Positions 1-8,817 of a stretch of 64,000 nt of DNA are shown here, piece after piece (the first letter of the stretch is position 1; each line of letters starts with the position of its first letter). This DNA is from Kosakonia sacchari SP1. GTDB lineage: Bacteria; Pseudomonadota; Gammaproteobacteria; Enterobacterales; Enterobacteriaceae. The position numbers were made by a program, and so were the translations under genes. The notes under the pieces are model-generated. The model did no database searches. It was not told where the DNA came from and was given only the letters and a program-made list of their open reading frames with translations. The stretch spans positions 2,666,001 to 2,730,000 of the forward strand of contig NZ_CP007215.2 in NCBI RefSeq assembly GCF_000300455.3, given 5' to 3'.

Positions 1-759
1 GACGATGATATCGACATCTTTCGCCTGGGCTGCGAAGAGTTCCATTTCTGCTTTGATAAAGGCTTCGGACATCACTTTCGCGTAGCCGTCGCCGCTGCCC
101 GCTTCTTCTTGGAAATCCAGCTCCAGGAACTCGGCGCCCATACTCTGCACCTGCTCTTTGACTTCAGGCCGCGTGTCGAACGCACGCACAATGGCCCCAA
201 GACTATTGGCCGCGCCAATCGCCGCCAGACCGGCAACGCCTGCGCCAATCACCATCACTTTCGCCGGAGGCACTTTGCCCGCCGCCGTGATCTGCCCGGT
301 AAAGAAACGGCCGAATTCATGCGCCGCTTCAACAATCGCACGATAACCTGCAATGTTGGCCATTGAGCTCAGCGCATCCAGCGACTGGGCGCGGGAGATA
401 CGCGGCACGGAATCCATTGCCATTACGGTAATGTTGCGCGCGGCCAGTTTCTCCATTAACGCCGGATTTTGCGCAGGCCAGATAAAACTCACCAGCGTCG
501 TGCCTGGATTAAGCAGCGCGATCTCTTCGTCATCCGGCGCGTTAACTTTGAGGATAACGTCCGAGTGCCAGACGTTGCTCCCATCGACAATCGTCGCCCC
601 GGCCTGGGCGAACGCATCGTCATCGAAACTTGCCAGCTTGCCCGCGCCGCTTTCAATCGCGACGGTAAAACCCAGTTTAAGCAGTTGCTCGACCGTTTTC
701 GGCGTCGCGGCAACACGGGTTTCATTGGCCAACCGTTCTTTAGGTACACCAATACGCAT
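1..759 (-). CDS. pntA: NAD(P) transhydrogenase subunit alpha (N-terminal 253 codons; cut by window edge)
   Basis: PntA is the alpha subunit of the proton-translocating transhydrogenase, which moves hydride between NADH and NADP+ at the inner membrane using the proton gradient. The visible part is the cytoplasmic NAD(H)-binding domain dI: it starts MRIGVPKERLANETR, carries the hydride-transfer loop RAQSLDALSSMA near residues 128-140, and a Rossmann glycine motif GAGVAG near residue 170. The E. coli protein is about 510 residues, so the second half, including the membrane segments, lies left of the window. I chose the ATG at 757-759 because it matches the family N-terminus and is preceded by GGAAGGG; an in-frame ATG 15 bases upstream is possible but less likely. 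pntB would be expected further left. Confidence 0.96.
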   Translation of the reverse strand, partial: MRIGVPKERLANETRVAATPKTVEQLLKLGFTVAIESGAGKLASFDDDAFAQAGATIVDGSNVWHSDVILKVNAPDDEEIALLNPGTTLVSFIWPAQNPALMEKLAARNITVMAMDSVPRISRAQSLDALSSMANIAGYRAIVEAAHEFGRFFTGQITAAGKVPPAKVMVIGAGVAGLAAIGAANSLGAIVRAFDTRPEVKEQVQSMGAEFLELDFQEEAGSGDGYAKVMSEAFIKAEMELFAAQAKDVDIIV

Positions 760-1261
760 AGTTTTCCCTTCCATCGGTTTTAGATGATGGTTTGTCAGTG
801 GTTCCGGCGCGGTTATTGACTCAACGCTGCGGAAAATAAAACAGTAACAAACTTTCTATAACCTACTGAAAATAACGCCTGTGATCCACAGCCGGAAAAG
901 AGAAATTATGCATTTATCCGTGAAAATTAACTGTCGGAGGCCGCAGGCAAGCTTATTTGCCTTAAATTCCCGCATACAGGCCGATATTCCGCTCAAGCGA
1001 AGCGGCAAAACACGATTAATCTCCGGTGCAGATTCGCTTTTTAACAATGTATTAACTTAAAAAAGTCATAACCTTTATCGGTTTTGCTGGTCAAGCGTCT
1101 GTTTTTTCAACATATCACTAAAGGTTATCGTTATTTCCCCCTCAGCCGCACAGTCAGTGAAAAATGACGCAGACAGTTGCGCTGTTTAAATGCAATAATC
1201 ACCGACGTTTTCCCAACAACAACACCAGTTTATGGTTTGCGCAAGGCGAAGGATTATTTTT
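760..1261. other. Long divergent intergenic region between pntA and ydgH
   Basis: About 500 bases separate the divergent starts of pntA and ydgH. No convincing gene is present: the small open frames have no ribosome-binding site and no protein-like composition. It should contain both promoters, but I could not pick either with confidence. The notable structure is a 10-base inverted repeat with a 51-base spacer, listed separately. Confidence 0.6.
1068..1138. repeat. 10-bp perfect inverted repeat with 51-bp spacer
   Basis: ATAACCTTTA at 1068-1077 is repeated as its exact reverse complement TAAAGGTTAT at 1129-1138. The spacing is too long for a simple terminator and no T-run follows. It could be a pair of regulator half-sites (for example for looping) or chance. 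Confidence 0.5.
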
Positions 1262-2206
1262 ATGAAGCTTAAGTACACCCTCCTGGCGTCAGCACTTCTC
1301 TCGGCAACGGCATTTACCGCCAACGCAGCGACAGAGTTAACACCGGAGCAAGCGGCAGCGGTAAAACCTTACGATCGCATCGTGATCACCGGCCGTTTTA
1401 ATGCCATTGGCGACGTCGTTAACGCAGCATCCAAACGCGCGGATAAAGAAGGTGCCGCATCATTTTACGTTGTTGATACCTCCGATGCGGGCAACAGCGG
1501 CAACCAGCGCGCCACGGTCGATTTATACAAGGCTGACGCCGCAAAAGCGGAACGCCCTGCTTTCCGTGTTATTAACGGCGTGACCGAGTTACCTAAAGAT
1601 CAGGCGATTGCGCTTCAGCCGTACGATACGGTGACCGTTCAGGGTTTTTTCCGCACTCAGCCGGAAGTGAACGACGCAATTACTAAAGCCGCTAAAGAGA
1701 AAGGCGCAGCCTCTTTCTTTATTGTTCGCCAGGTTGATGCTAACCAGGGTGGCAACCAGATCGTCACGGCCTTCATCTATAAAGCCGACGCGAAAAAACG
1801 CGTTATCCAGAGCGCGGATGCTATCCCGCGTGACTCGGATGCGGGCCGCGCCGCGCTGGCAAAAGGCGGTGAAGAAGCCAAAAAAGTTGAGATCCCAGGC
1901 GTTGCCAGCGATGCGACAGCTGGCGTTGGTGTCGGTCGTTTCTTCGAAACGCAATCCTCTTCCGGCGGTCGTTACAGTGTCACGCTGCCTGACGGCAAGA
2001 AGATTGAAGAGGTGAATAAAATCACTGCAGCCCAGATGGTGCCGTTCGACAGCATCAAGTTCACCGGCAACTATGGCAACATGACGGAGATCTCTTACCA
2101 GGTCGCCAAACGTGCTGCGGCGAAAGGCGCCAAGTACTATCACATCACACGCCAGTGGTCAGAAAGCGGCAACAATATGACCATCAGCGCCGATCTGTAT
2201 AAATAA
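1262..2206 (+). CDS. ydgH: Periplasmic DUF1471 triple-domain protein YdgH
   Basis: This 314-residue protein has a classic signal peptide (MKLKYTLLASALLSATAFTANA, cleavage about residue 22) and three copies of the small YdgH/BhsA/McbA (DUF1471) alpha-beta domain, at roughly residues 25-95, 105-180 and 250-314. The repeat signature RVI/VTVQG/DSIKFTGNY followed by KRA..KGA..Y is visible three times. Family members are stress-related periplasmic proteins; the precise role of YdgH is not established. The start at 1262 is preferred over an earlier in-frame GTG at 1232 because the signal peptide begins there and AAGGA lies about ten bases upstream. Length equals the E. coli protein. It is monocistronic, followed by a strong terminator. 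Confidence 0.95.
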   Translation: MKLKYTLLASALLSATAFTANAATELTPEQAAAVKPYDRIVITGRFNAIGDVVNAASKRADKEGAASFYVVDTSDAGNSGNQRATVDLYKADAAKAERPAFRVINGVTELPKDQAIALQPYDTVTVQGFFRTQPEVNDAITKAAKEKGAASFFIVRQVDANQGGNQIVTAFIYKADAKKRVIQSADAIPRDSDAGRAALAKGGEEAKKVEIPGVASDATAGVGVGRFFETQSSSGGRYSVTLPDGKKIEEVNKITAAQMVPFDSIKFTGNYGNMTEISYQVAKRAAAKGAKYYHITRQWSESGNNMTISADLYK

Positions 2207-2222
2207 TCTGCATTTATGAATC

Positions 2223-2246
2223 AGGCGGCTACGGCCGCCTTTTTTA
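2223..2246 (+). terminator. Rho-independent terminator of ydgH
   Basis: Stem AGGCGGC / GCCGCCT with loop TACG, followed directly by a run of T. Confidence 0.85.
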
Positions 2247-2398
2247 TTTTTTTACTCTTTTTCGTAAAATTGTCGTCCCACCTCATTGCATGGCCCGTCG
2301 ACTCTCCGTAAAATCCCGCGCCTTAGTGATATCCACCATATTTATGCGCCACGGCAAAATAATTATTCTGGATTAGTTGCTTTTTTGACAGGATAACC

Positions 2399-3781
2399 AT
2401 GGAAAAGAAACTTGGCCTTAGCGCATTAACTGCGCTGGTTTTAAGCTCGATGCTGGGCGCTGGCGTTTTCAGCCTGCCGCAAAATATGGCGGAAGTTGCC
2501 AGCCCGGCGGCGCTGATCATTGGCTGGATGATCACCGGGGCGGGAATTTTATTGCTCGCTTTTGCCATGCTGATCCTGACCCGTATTCGCCCGGACCTTG
2601 ATGGCGGCATATTCACTTACGCCCGCGAAGGTTTTGGTGAACTGATTGGCTTTTGTTCGGCCTGGGGCTACTGGCTGTGTGCGGTTATCGCTAACGTCTC
2701 CTATCTGGTTATCGTCTTTTCCGCCCTGAGTTTCTTTACCGATACACCGTCGTTGCGCCTGTTCGGCGATGGCAACACCTGGCAGTCGATTGTTGGCGCA
2801 TCCGCACTATTGTGGATTGTGCATGCGCTGGTTCTGCGCGGCGTACAAACCGCGGCGAGTATCAATCTGGCAGCGACGCTGGCGAAACTGGTGCCGCTCG
2901 GGCTGTTTATTGTGCTGGCGGCGCTCGCCTTTAACCTCGACAAATTCCGCCTTGATTTCAGCGGCATCGCGCTGGGCGTTCCGGTATGGGAACAGGTGAA
3001 AAACACCATGCTGATCACCCTGTGGGTATTTATTGGGGTCGAAGGCGCAGTTGTGGTTTCTGCCCGGGCGCGCAATAAGCACGATGTTGGCCGCGCCACT
3101 CTGCTCGCCGTGCTGGCAGCGCTGACCGTCTACCTGCTGGTTACCCTGCTTTCGCTCGGCGTTGTCGCCCGCCCGGAACTGGCGGAAATGCGTAATCCGT
3201 CCATGGCCGGTCTGATGGTGAAACTGCTGGGGAGCTGGGGCGAAGTCATTATTGCGGCGGGTTTGATTGTCTCCGTCTGCGGCGCGTACCTGAGCTGGAC
3301 GATTATGGCGGCGGAAGTGCCGTTACTGGCCGCGACGCATAAAGCGTTCCCGAAGATCTTCGCACGGCAGAATAAAAACAACGCGCCTGCTGCCTCTTTA
3401 TGGCTGACCAATATCAGCGTGCAGGTTTGCCTGGTGCTTATCTGGCTCACCGGTTCGGATTACAACACGCTGCTGACCATCGCGTCAGAGATGATTCTGG
3501 TGCCCTACTTCCTCGTCGGCGCGTTCCTGTGGAAAATCGCGCAGCGTCCTTTGCACCAGGCGGTGGCGATTGGCGCTTGCGTATATGGCTTGTGGCTGCT
3601 GTATGCATCCGGTCCGATGCATTTATTGCTGTCGGTGGTGCTCTACGCACCGGGGCTGCTGGTGTTTATGTATGCACGTCGCACACATGAGATGACGGAA
3701 ATGCTCAAACAGCATGAAAAAGCGCTGATTGGCGCCTTGTTAATCGCCGCCGTTCCCGCCACCTGGATGCTGATGCGCTAG
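2399..3781 (+). CDS. ydgI: Putative arginine/ornithine antiporter (APC superfamily)
   Basis: A 460-residue inner-membrane transporter of the amino acid-polyamine-organocation superfamily, basic amino acid/polyamine antiporter (APA) type, related to ArcD. The N-terminus (MEKKLGLSALTALVLSSMLG) contains the APC substrate-binding motif SSMLGAGVF in the first membrane segment, and about 12-13 hydrophobic segments follow. Length equals E. coli YdgI. Exchange of arginine for ornithine is inferred from family only; no arginine deiminase genes are adjacent, so the substrate is uncertain. The stop codon overlaps that of the convergent ydgC by four bases. In K-12 folM lies between these two genes; it is absent here. 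Confidence 0.93.
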   Translation: MEKKLGLSALTALVLSSMLGAGVFSLPQNMAEVASPAALIIGWMITGAGILLLAFAMLILTRIRPDLDGGIFTYAREGFGELIGFCSAWGYWLCAVIANVSYLVIVFSALSFFTDTPSLRLFGDGNTWQSIVGASALLWIVHALVLRGVQTAASINLAATLAKLVPLGLFIVLAALAFNLDKFRLDFSGIALGVPVWEQVKNTMLITLWVFIGVEGAVVVSARARNKHDVGRATLLAVLAALTVYLLVTLLSLGVVARPELAEMRNPSMAGLMVKLLGSWGEVIIAAGLIVSVCGAYLSWTIMAAEVPLLAATHKAFPKIFARQNKNNAPAASLWLTNISVQVCLVLIWLTGSDYNTLLTIASEMILVPYFLVGAFLWKIAQRPLHQAVAIGACVYGLWLLYASGPMHLLLSVVLYAPGLLVFMYARRTHEMTEMLKQHEKALIGALLIAAVPATWMLMR

Positions 3782-4113
3782 TGCAGGCGGCTCCAGCAAT
3801 AAATTATCAGCCAGGCGCTGAGGCTCCAGCAAATAACCGCACAGCCCAGCGCCGGCCAGACCCGCATCAAACCGGTGAAATACCAGAGCGACAGTAAATA
3901 GATAAAATAGGGAATAATCGCCCACATGCCGAACACGATCGTGGTGCGCAGCGCCTCAATGCCACGCTCGGTGGCGACAATATAGTGCGCAATCAGCGCG
4001 AAAGTGGGAAATAACGGGATTAACCCGGCAATATAGTAATTTTTCGTTTTGGCTAACAGACCAATCAACACCACCACCAGCGCCCCGATAGCTGCTTTAA
4101 TCACCAACCCCAT
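3778..4113 (-). CDS. ydgC: GlpM-family inner-membrane protein YdgC
   Basis: A 111-residue hydrophobic protein with about four membrane segments, matching E. coli YdgC in length and sequence (MGLVIKAAIGALVVVLIGLL..., KTKNYYIAGLIPLFPTFALI). The GlpM family was named for a Pseudomonas protein affecting alginate production; its biochemical function is unknown. It is convergent with ydgI, overlapping by four bases, and divergent from rstA. Its own terminator is not visible because the 3' end lies inside ydgI. Confidence 0.92.
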   Translation of the reverse strand: MGLVIKAAIGALVVVLIGLLAKTKNYYIAGLIPLFPTFALIAHYIVATERGIEALRTTIVFGMWAIIPYFIYLLSLWYFTGLMRVWPALGCAVICWSLSAWLIIYCWSRLH

Positions 4114-4168
4114 GATTTTCCCTTTATCACTGCAACAACAACGACCTACAGCATAACGGAAGCCTCTT

Positions 4169-4185
4169 CGTTTAGAAAAGATTAA
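4169..4185 (+). promoter_or_regulatory. PhoP-box-like direct repeat upstream of rstA
   Basis: CGTTTA, five bases, then GATTAA resembles the PhoP direct repeat (T/G)GTTTA-N5-(T/G)GTTTA; the second half is degenerate. A possible -10 (TTATAG, 4193-4198) follows at suitable distance. In E. coli and Salmonella rstA is known to be PhoP-activated, which supports the call. Confidence 0.5.
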
Positions 4186-4241
4186 TGGCAGCTTATAGCA
4201 AGGCGGTGTATGTTGACGTTTTTGAACAATCGCGATGGCTT

Positions 4242-4964
4242 ATGAATAAGATCGTTTTTGTGGAAGATGACCCGGAAGTGGGCTCACTGATTGCCGCTTA
4301 TCTGGGCAAACACGATATGGACGTCATTGTCGAACCCCGTGGCGATCGCGCCGAAGAGGTGATCGCCCGCGAAAAACCCGAACTGGTGCTGCTGGATATT
4401 ATGCTGCCCGGCAAAGATGGCATGACCTTGTGCCGCGACTTGCGTAACCAGTGGAACGGCCCGATTGTGCTGCTCACCTCGCTGGACAGTGATATGAACC
4501 ACATTCTTTCACTGGAGATGGGCGCCAACGACTACATTCTGAAAACCACGCCGCCCGCCGTATTGCTGGCGCGACTGCGTTTGCATTTGCGCCAGCGCGT
4601 CAGTGTGAATACCGTGGCCGAACCCGCCACTCCCTCGCTGAAACAGCATAAAACGATCAGCTTTGGCACCTTATCTATCGATCCGGTTAACCGCCAGGTA
4701 CTGCTGGCCGGGCAACAAGTCGCCCTCTCCACCGCCGATTTCGAATTGCTGTGGGAATTAGCGACGCACGCCGGACAGATTATGGACCGCGATGCGCTGC
4801 TGAAGAACTTGCGTGGTGTAAGCTACGATGGCATGGATCGCAGCGTTGATGTGGCGATTTCCCGTCTGCGTAAAAAACTGCTCGACAGCGCAACGGAACC
4901 TTACCGGATTAAAACCGTTCGCAACAAAGGCTATCTGTTCGCCCCGCATGCGTGGGACAACTAA
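4242..4964 (+). CDS. rstA: Response regulator RstA (OmpR/PhoB family)
   Basis: A 240-residue DNA-binding response regulator, partner of the RstB kinase encoded next to it. The receiver domain (residues 1-120) has the acidic pair E8/D9, the phosphoacceptor Asp52 in LLDIMLPGKDG, the conserved LLTSLDSD segment and lysine in ILKTTPP. The C-terminal winged-helix domain (about 140-238) carries the typical VDVAISRLRKKL recognition region and KTVRNKGYLF. The start MNKIVFVEDD at 4242 is chosen by alignment with E. coli RstA; in-frame codons upstream would add about 19 residues unlike the family. In E. coli, RstA controls acid tolerance, curli and iron-related genes and is itself under PhoP control. 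Confidence 0.97.
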   Translation: MNKIVFVEDDPEVGSLIAAYLGKHDMDVIVEPRGDRAEEVIAREKPELVLLDIMLPGKDGMTLCRDLRNQWNGPIVLLTSLDSDMNHILSLEMGANDYILKTTPPAVLLARLRLHLRQRVSVNTVAEPATPSLKQHKTISFGTLSIDPVNRQVLLAGQQVALSTADFELLWELATHAGQIMDRDALLKNLRGVSYDGMDRSVDVAISRLRKKLLDSATEPYRIKTVRNKGYLFAPHAWDN

Positions 4965-4985
4965 AACGCACAACCAGGTGTCGCT

Positions 4986-6281
4986 ATGAAAAAGCTGTTC
5001 GTCCAGTTTTACCTTTTGCTGTTCGTCTGCTTTCTGGTCATGACGATGCTGGTGGGTCTGGTGTATAAATTCACCGCCGAGCGCGCTGGCCGCCAGTCCC
5101 TTGACGACCTGATGAAAAGCTCGCTGTACCTGATGCGTAGCGAGTTGCGCGAGATCCCGCCCAATCAATGGGCCAGAACTCTGAAGGAGCTGGATCTCAA
5201 TCTGTCGTTTAATCTGCGCATTGAGCCGATGAGCAAATACACGCTGGAACCGCGCCCGGCACAGCGGCTGCGTGAAGGTGATATTGTGGCGCTTGATTCG
5301 GAATACACTTTCATCCAGCGTATTCCCCGCAGCCATTATGTTTTGGCGGTCGGCCCGGTGCCGTATCTCTTTTTCCTGCATGAAACGCGGTTGCTGGATA
5401 TGGGATTAATGGCGCTAATTGCTATCTCTCTCGCCTTCCCGGTATTTATCTGGATGCGCCCGCACTGGCAGGAGATGTTGCGGCTTGAATCGGCAGCACA
5501 ACGCTTCGGCGAGGGGCATTTAGAAGAGCGCATTCATTTTGACAGTGCCTCGAGTTTTGAACGGCTCGGCATCGCCTTTAACCAGATGGCGGACAATATC
5601 AACGCGCTGATCGCCAGTAAAAAGCATCTTATAGACGGCATCGCCCACGAACTGCGCACGCCGCTGGTCAGGCTGCGTTACCGGCTGGAGATGAGTGAAA
5701 ATCTCAGCGAAACCGAGCATGCGGCGTTAAATCGCGATATCGGGCAACTGGAAGCGCTGATTGAAGAGTTGCTGACTTACGCCCGTCTCGATCGCCCGCA
5801 GACCGAGCTGAAACTCACCTCGCCGGATCTACCCGCGTGGTTCAGCAGTTACCTTGACGATGCGCGCAGCATGAACCCGCAGCATACCTTTTTGCTGGCA
5901 ACAACACCGGGTGAAGATTATGGCGCGCTGGATATGCGTCTGATGGAGCGCGTTCTGGATAATCTGGTGAATAACGCCCTGCGCTACAGCCAGCAAACGA
6001 TAAAAGTCACCTTACAACACGAAGGCGCACAGGCTCGCATGATCGTTGAAGATGATGGACCCGGTATTGCGCCCGAAGAGCGCGAACGCGTGTTTGAGCC
6101 CTTTGTTCGCCTCGATCCCAGCCGCGACCGCGCAACCGGCGGATGCGGGTTAGGGCTGGCGATTGTGCATTCCATCGCGCAGGCTTTCGGCGGCGAAGTC
6201 AGTTGCGCGCAGAGCGAACTGGGCGGCGCGAAATTTTCTTTCCACTGGCCAATTTACCACCACATTGTTTTGCCCTCCTGA
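4986..6281 (+). CDS. rstB: Sensor histidine kinase RstB
   Basis: A 431-residue inner-membrane kinase (E. coli 433). Membrane segments lie at about residues 4-26 and 136-156, bounding a periplasmic sensor domain; a HAMP linker follows (to about 210). The phosphorylated histidine is His221 in IAHELRTPLVR, and the ATPase domain shows NLVNNALRYS (N box), DDGPGI and GLGLAIV (G boxes). It begins 21 bases after rstA and is certainly co-transcribed. It phosphorylates RstA; the natural signal is not settled, although PhoPQ-inducing conditions raise its expression. Confidence 0.97.
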   Translation: MKKLFVQFYLLLFVCFLVMTMLVGLVYKFTAERAGRQSLDDLMKSSLYLMRSELREIPPNQWARTLKELDLNLSFNLRIEPMSKYTLEPRPAQRLREGDIVALDSEYTFIQRIPRSHYVLAVGPVPYLFFLHETRLLDMGLMALIAISLAFPVFIWMRPHWQEMLRLESAAQRFGEGHLEERIHFDSASSFERLGIAFNQMADNINALIASKKHLIDGIAHELRTPLVRLRYRLEMSENLSETEHAALNRDIGQLEALIEELLTYARLDRPQTELKLTSPDLPAWFSSYLDDARSMNPQHTFLLATTPGEDYGALDMRLMERVLDNLVNNALRYSQQTIKVTLQHEGAQARMIVEDDGPGIAPEERERVFEPFVRLDPSRDRATGGCGLGLAIVHSIAQAFGGEVSCAQSELGGAKFSFHWPIYHHIVLPS

Positions 6282-6319
6282 CCATTAATCGCACAGTGGC
6301 CGAATCCCGGCGACTGTGC

Positions 6320-6325
6320 TATAAA
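6320..6325 (+). promoter_or_regulatory. Candidate -10 of the tus promoter
   Basis: TATAAA lies immediately upstream of the Ter core. No good -35 is visible. In E. coli tus is autorepressed because Tus bound at TerB blocks its promoter; the same geometry is seen here. Confidence 0.45.
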
Positions 6326-6348
6326 CACAAGTATGTTGTAACTAATGG
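6326..6348 (+). promoter_or_regulatory. Replication terminator (Ter) site, TerB-like
   Basis: The core AGTATGTTGTAACTAA at 6330-6345 matches the Ter consensus, including the G (6331) whose pairing partner is the cytosine that flips into the Tus lock. It ends 11 bases before the tus start codon. By analogy to E. coli TerB, the end at 6330 is the non-permissive face, so forks moving left to right in this window should be arrested and forks moving right to left should pass. Confidence 0.93.
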
Positions 6349-6356
6349 AGTGCAAT

Positions 6357-7286
6357 ATGGCGGCCTTAGATTTGATCGAACGCCTGAATACCACCTTCCG
6401 GCAACTTGAACATGAACTGGCAGCGCTAAAAACCGAGTTAGCGGGTTGCCGGTTAATGACCGCGCGCGTATTTAGCCTGCCGGATGTGCCCAAAGGCGCG
6501 GAACACAACCCGCTTGCCGCGATTCATGTCGAGCAACATCTTGGTCAGCGGGCGGCAGAGCTTGCCCATAAGCATTACACCCATCTCTTTATTCAGCAGC
6601 AGTCGGAAAACCGCAGTAGTAAAGCCGCCGTGCGGCTTCCGGGCGTTATCTGCTATCAGGCAAATGAGGCGACGCTTAGCGCGCTGACCGACCGCATCAG
6701 TACGGTGAACGCGCTGAAATTAGCCTTTGAGCGGATTGTCACCCAGGAATCGGAGCTGGCTCCCGCAGCCCGGTTTGAATGGGTGCATCGCCACCTGCCG
6801 GGGCTTATCACCTTAAATGCTTACCGGACACTAACGGCTATTCGCGCACCGGCAACCATCCGTTTTGGCTGGGCGAATAAGCATATTATTAAAAACCTCA
6901 CTCGCGATGAGGTGCTGGCGCAACTGGAAAAGAGCCTGAAATCCCCGCGCGCCGTCTCTGCGTGGACGCGTGAAGAGTGGCTGGGGCGCATTGAGCAGGA
7001 GTACAACGATATCGCCGCCCTGCCAAAACAGGCACGGCTTAAAATCAAACGCCCGGTGAAAGTGCAGCCCATTGCCCGCGTCTGGTATGCCGGTTTACAA
7101 AAACAGGTGCAATATGCCTGCCCGACACCGCTTATCACGCTGATTTCAGAAGAGAATGGCGGAACCGTCCCGGATATTGGCGAGTTGATGGATTACAACG
7201 CGGAAACTATTCAACACCGCTATAAACCACAGGCGCAGCCGCTGACGCTGATCATCCCGCGGCTGCACCTGTATCTGGCGGGTTAA
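6357..7286 (+). CDS. tus: Ter-site-binding replication fork arrest protein Tus
   Basis: Tus binds Ter sites as a monomer and stops the DnaB helicase arriving from one side, confining fork fusion to the terminus. The protein is 309 residues, exactly the E. coli length, when started at the ATG at 6357 (GGAG six bases upstream); an ATG at 6345 would add four residues and overlaps the Ter core. The segment with the lock residue His144 ([11 protein letters not shown]) is intact, as are [17 protein letters not shown] and the C-terminal [19 protein letters not shown]-contact strand. The 3' end overlaps the convergent fumC by four bases, with no terminator between. Autoregulation through the overlapping Ter site is expected. 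Confidence 0.97.
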   Translation: MAALDLIERLNTTFRQLEHELAALKTELAGCRLMTARVFSLPDVPKGAEHNPLAAIHVEQHLGQRAAELAHKHYTHLFIQQQSENRSSKAAVRLPGVICYQANEATLSALTDRISTVNALKLAFERIVTQESELAPAARFEWVHRHLPGLITLNAYRTLTAIRAPATIRFGWANKHIIKNLTRDEVLAQLEKSLKSPRAVSAWTREEWLGRIEQEYNDIAALPKQARLKIKRPVKVQPIARVWYAGLQKQVQYACPTPLITLISEENGGTVPDIGELMDYNAETIQHRYKPQAQPLTLIIPRLHLYLAG

Positions 7287-8683
7287 GCCTGTTTCAAACT
7301 GCCAACCATTGATTCCGGACGCACCCAGTTGTCAAACTCGGCTTCCGTCAGGTAGCCGAGCGCCAGCGCAGAGGCTTTCAGCGTCAGCCCCTCTTTGTGC
7401 GCTTTTTTGGCAATTTCCGCTGCCTTGTCGTAGCCGATATGGGTATTCAGGGCGGTCACCAGCATCAAAGACTCATTGAGCAGTTGATCAATACGCTCGC
7501 GGTTAGGTTCAATCCCCACGGCGCAATGCTCGTTAAAGCTCTCCATCCCGTCCGCCAGCAGACGTACCGATTGCAGGAAGTTATGGATTACCATCGGGCG
7601 GAAAACGTTCAACTCAAAGTTGCCAGACGCGCCGCCAATATTCACCGCGACATCATTGCCCAGCACCTGGCTGCATAACATCGTCATTGCTTCGCACTGC
7701 GTGGGGTTAACTTTACCCGGCATGATCGAACTGCCCGGTTCGTTTTCCGGGATCGCAATTTCACCAATACCACAACGCGGGCCAGAGGCGAGCCAGCGCA
7801 CATCGTTAGCGATTTTCATTAATGAAGAGGCCAGCCCTTTCAGCGCGCCATGCGCATGCACCAGTGCATCGCAGGTCGCCAGCGCTTCAAATTTATTGGG
7901 CGCGGTAATAAACGGTTGCCCGGTAAAGCTGGCCAGCTCTTGGGCCACGCGCACGGCGTATTCCGGGTGCGTATTCAGCCCGGTGCCCACGGCGGTGCCG
8001 CCCAGCGCCAGTTCGCTCAGGTGCGGCAAGCTCTGTTCGATATGTTTAAGGTTATGTTCAAGCATCGCCACCCAGCCGGAGATCTCCTGGCCCAGCGTCA
8101 GCGGCGTCGCGTCCTGCAAATGGGTACGGCCGATTTTGACAATACCGGCAAACGCGATGGCTTTCTCATTAAGCGTCTTTTTTAGTACCTGTAACTGCGG
8201 GATCAGTTGCTCACGCACGCCAATCACCGCCGCGACATGCATCGCCGTCGGGAAAACATCATTTGAACTCTGGCTTTTATTCACGTCGTCATTGGGATGG
8301 ATCTTGCGCTCCATGCCGCGCACACCGCCGAGGATTTCGCTACCGCGGTTGGCCAGCACCTCGTTCATGTTCATATTGCTCTGCGTACCGGAGCCGGTCT
8401 GCCAGATAGCGAGCGGAAACTCATCAGGATGTTGACCAGCCAGCACTTCATCCGCCGCCGCGATGATCGCGCGCGCTTTCTCTTCGGGCAGCAGCCCCAA
8501 ATCCTGATTAACTTTCGCCGCTGCGCGTTTGGTCAGCGCCAGTGCGTGGATCAGTGAGACCGGCATTTTTTCCGTTGAGATACGGAAGTGCTCAAGCGAC
8601 CGCTGGGTTTGCGCCCCCCACAGTTTGTCTGCTGGGACGTCGATTGCGCCCATCGAATCTTTCTCACTGCGATACGTTGCCAT
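7283..8683 (-). CDS. fumC: Class II fumarase FumC (iron-independent)
   Basis: Fumarase C hydrates fumarate to L-malate in the TCA cycle as an oxygen-stable tetramer without an Fe-S cluster. The 466-residue protein (E. coli 467) has the superfamily signature [11 protein letters not shown] and the substrate-binding segments [27 protein letters not shown] and GRTHLQDA. I start it at 8683 ([17 protein letters not shown]), preceded by GGAGAG; upstream in-frame sequence to 8815 has no family similarity. It lies downstream of fumA with 134 bases between. In E. coli fumC has its own SoxRS- and sigma-S-responsive promoter and takes over when iron is short or oxidants are high. Confidence 0.97.
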   Translation of the reverse strand: MATYRSEKDSMGAIDVPADKLWGAQTQRSLEHFRISTEKMPVSLIHALALTKRAAAKVNQDLGLLPEEKARAIIAAADEVLAGQHPDEFPLAIWQTGSGTQSNMNMNEVLANRGSEILGGVRGMERKIHPNDDVNKSQSSNDVFPTAMHVAAVIGVREQLIPQLQVLKKTLNEKAIAFAGIVKIGRTHLQDATPLTLGQEISGWVAMLEHNLKHIEQSLPHLSELALGGTAVGTGLNTHPEYAVRVAQELASFTGQPFITAPNKFEALATCDALVHAHGALKGLASSLMKIANDVRWLASGPRCGIGEIAIPENEPGSSIMPGKVNPTQCEAMTMLCSQVLGNDVAVNIGGASGNFELNVFRPMVIHNFLQSVRLLADGMESFNEHCAVGIEPNRERIDQLLNESLMLVTALNTHIGYDKAAEIAKKAHKEGLTLKASALALGYLTEAEFDNWVRPESMVGSLKQA

Positions 8684-8788
8684 GACTCTCTCCTTGGTTA
8701 CAAAGTGATATTGGGTTGCGACATTGCTCACCTGCAAACAAGTAAAAGTATTGATGCTTTTTATAATGTTGTTTACTGCTTTGTGCTT

Positions 8789-8812
8789 AAAAAAACCGCC
8801 CCGAAGGGCGGT
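8789..8812 (-). terminator. Rho-independent terminator of fumA
   Basis: Read on the minus strand: stem ACCGCCC / GGGCGGT, loop TTCG, then a T-run. It sits just after the fumA stop, so fumC is largely transcribed separately. Confidence 0.85.
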
Positions 8813-8817
8813 CAATA

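Noticed and set aside
856..1047. 63-codon minus-strand open frame between pntA and ydgH
   Set aside because: No ribosome-binding site, unusual composition, and it occupies the divergent promoter region.
7620..8435. 271-codon plus-strand open frame opposite fumC
   Set aside because: Antisense of a strongly conserved enzyme gene; no start signal and no family similarity.
8688..8705. TTTGTAACC near the fumC start as a Ter site
   Set aside because: Too few matches outside TTGTAAC and it lacks the conserved G at the non-permissive end.
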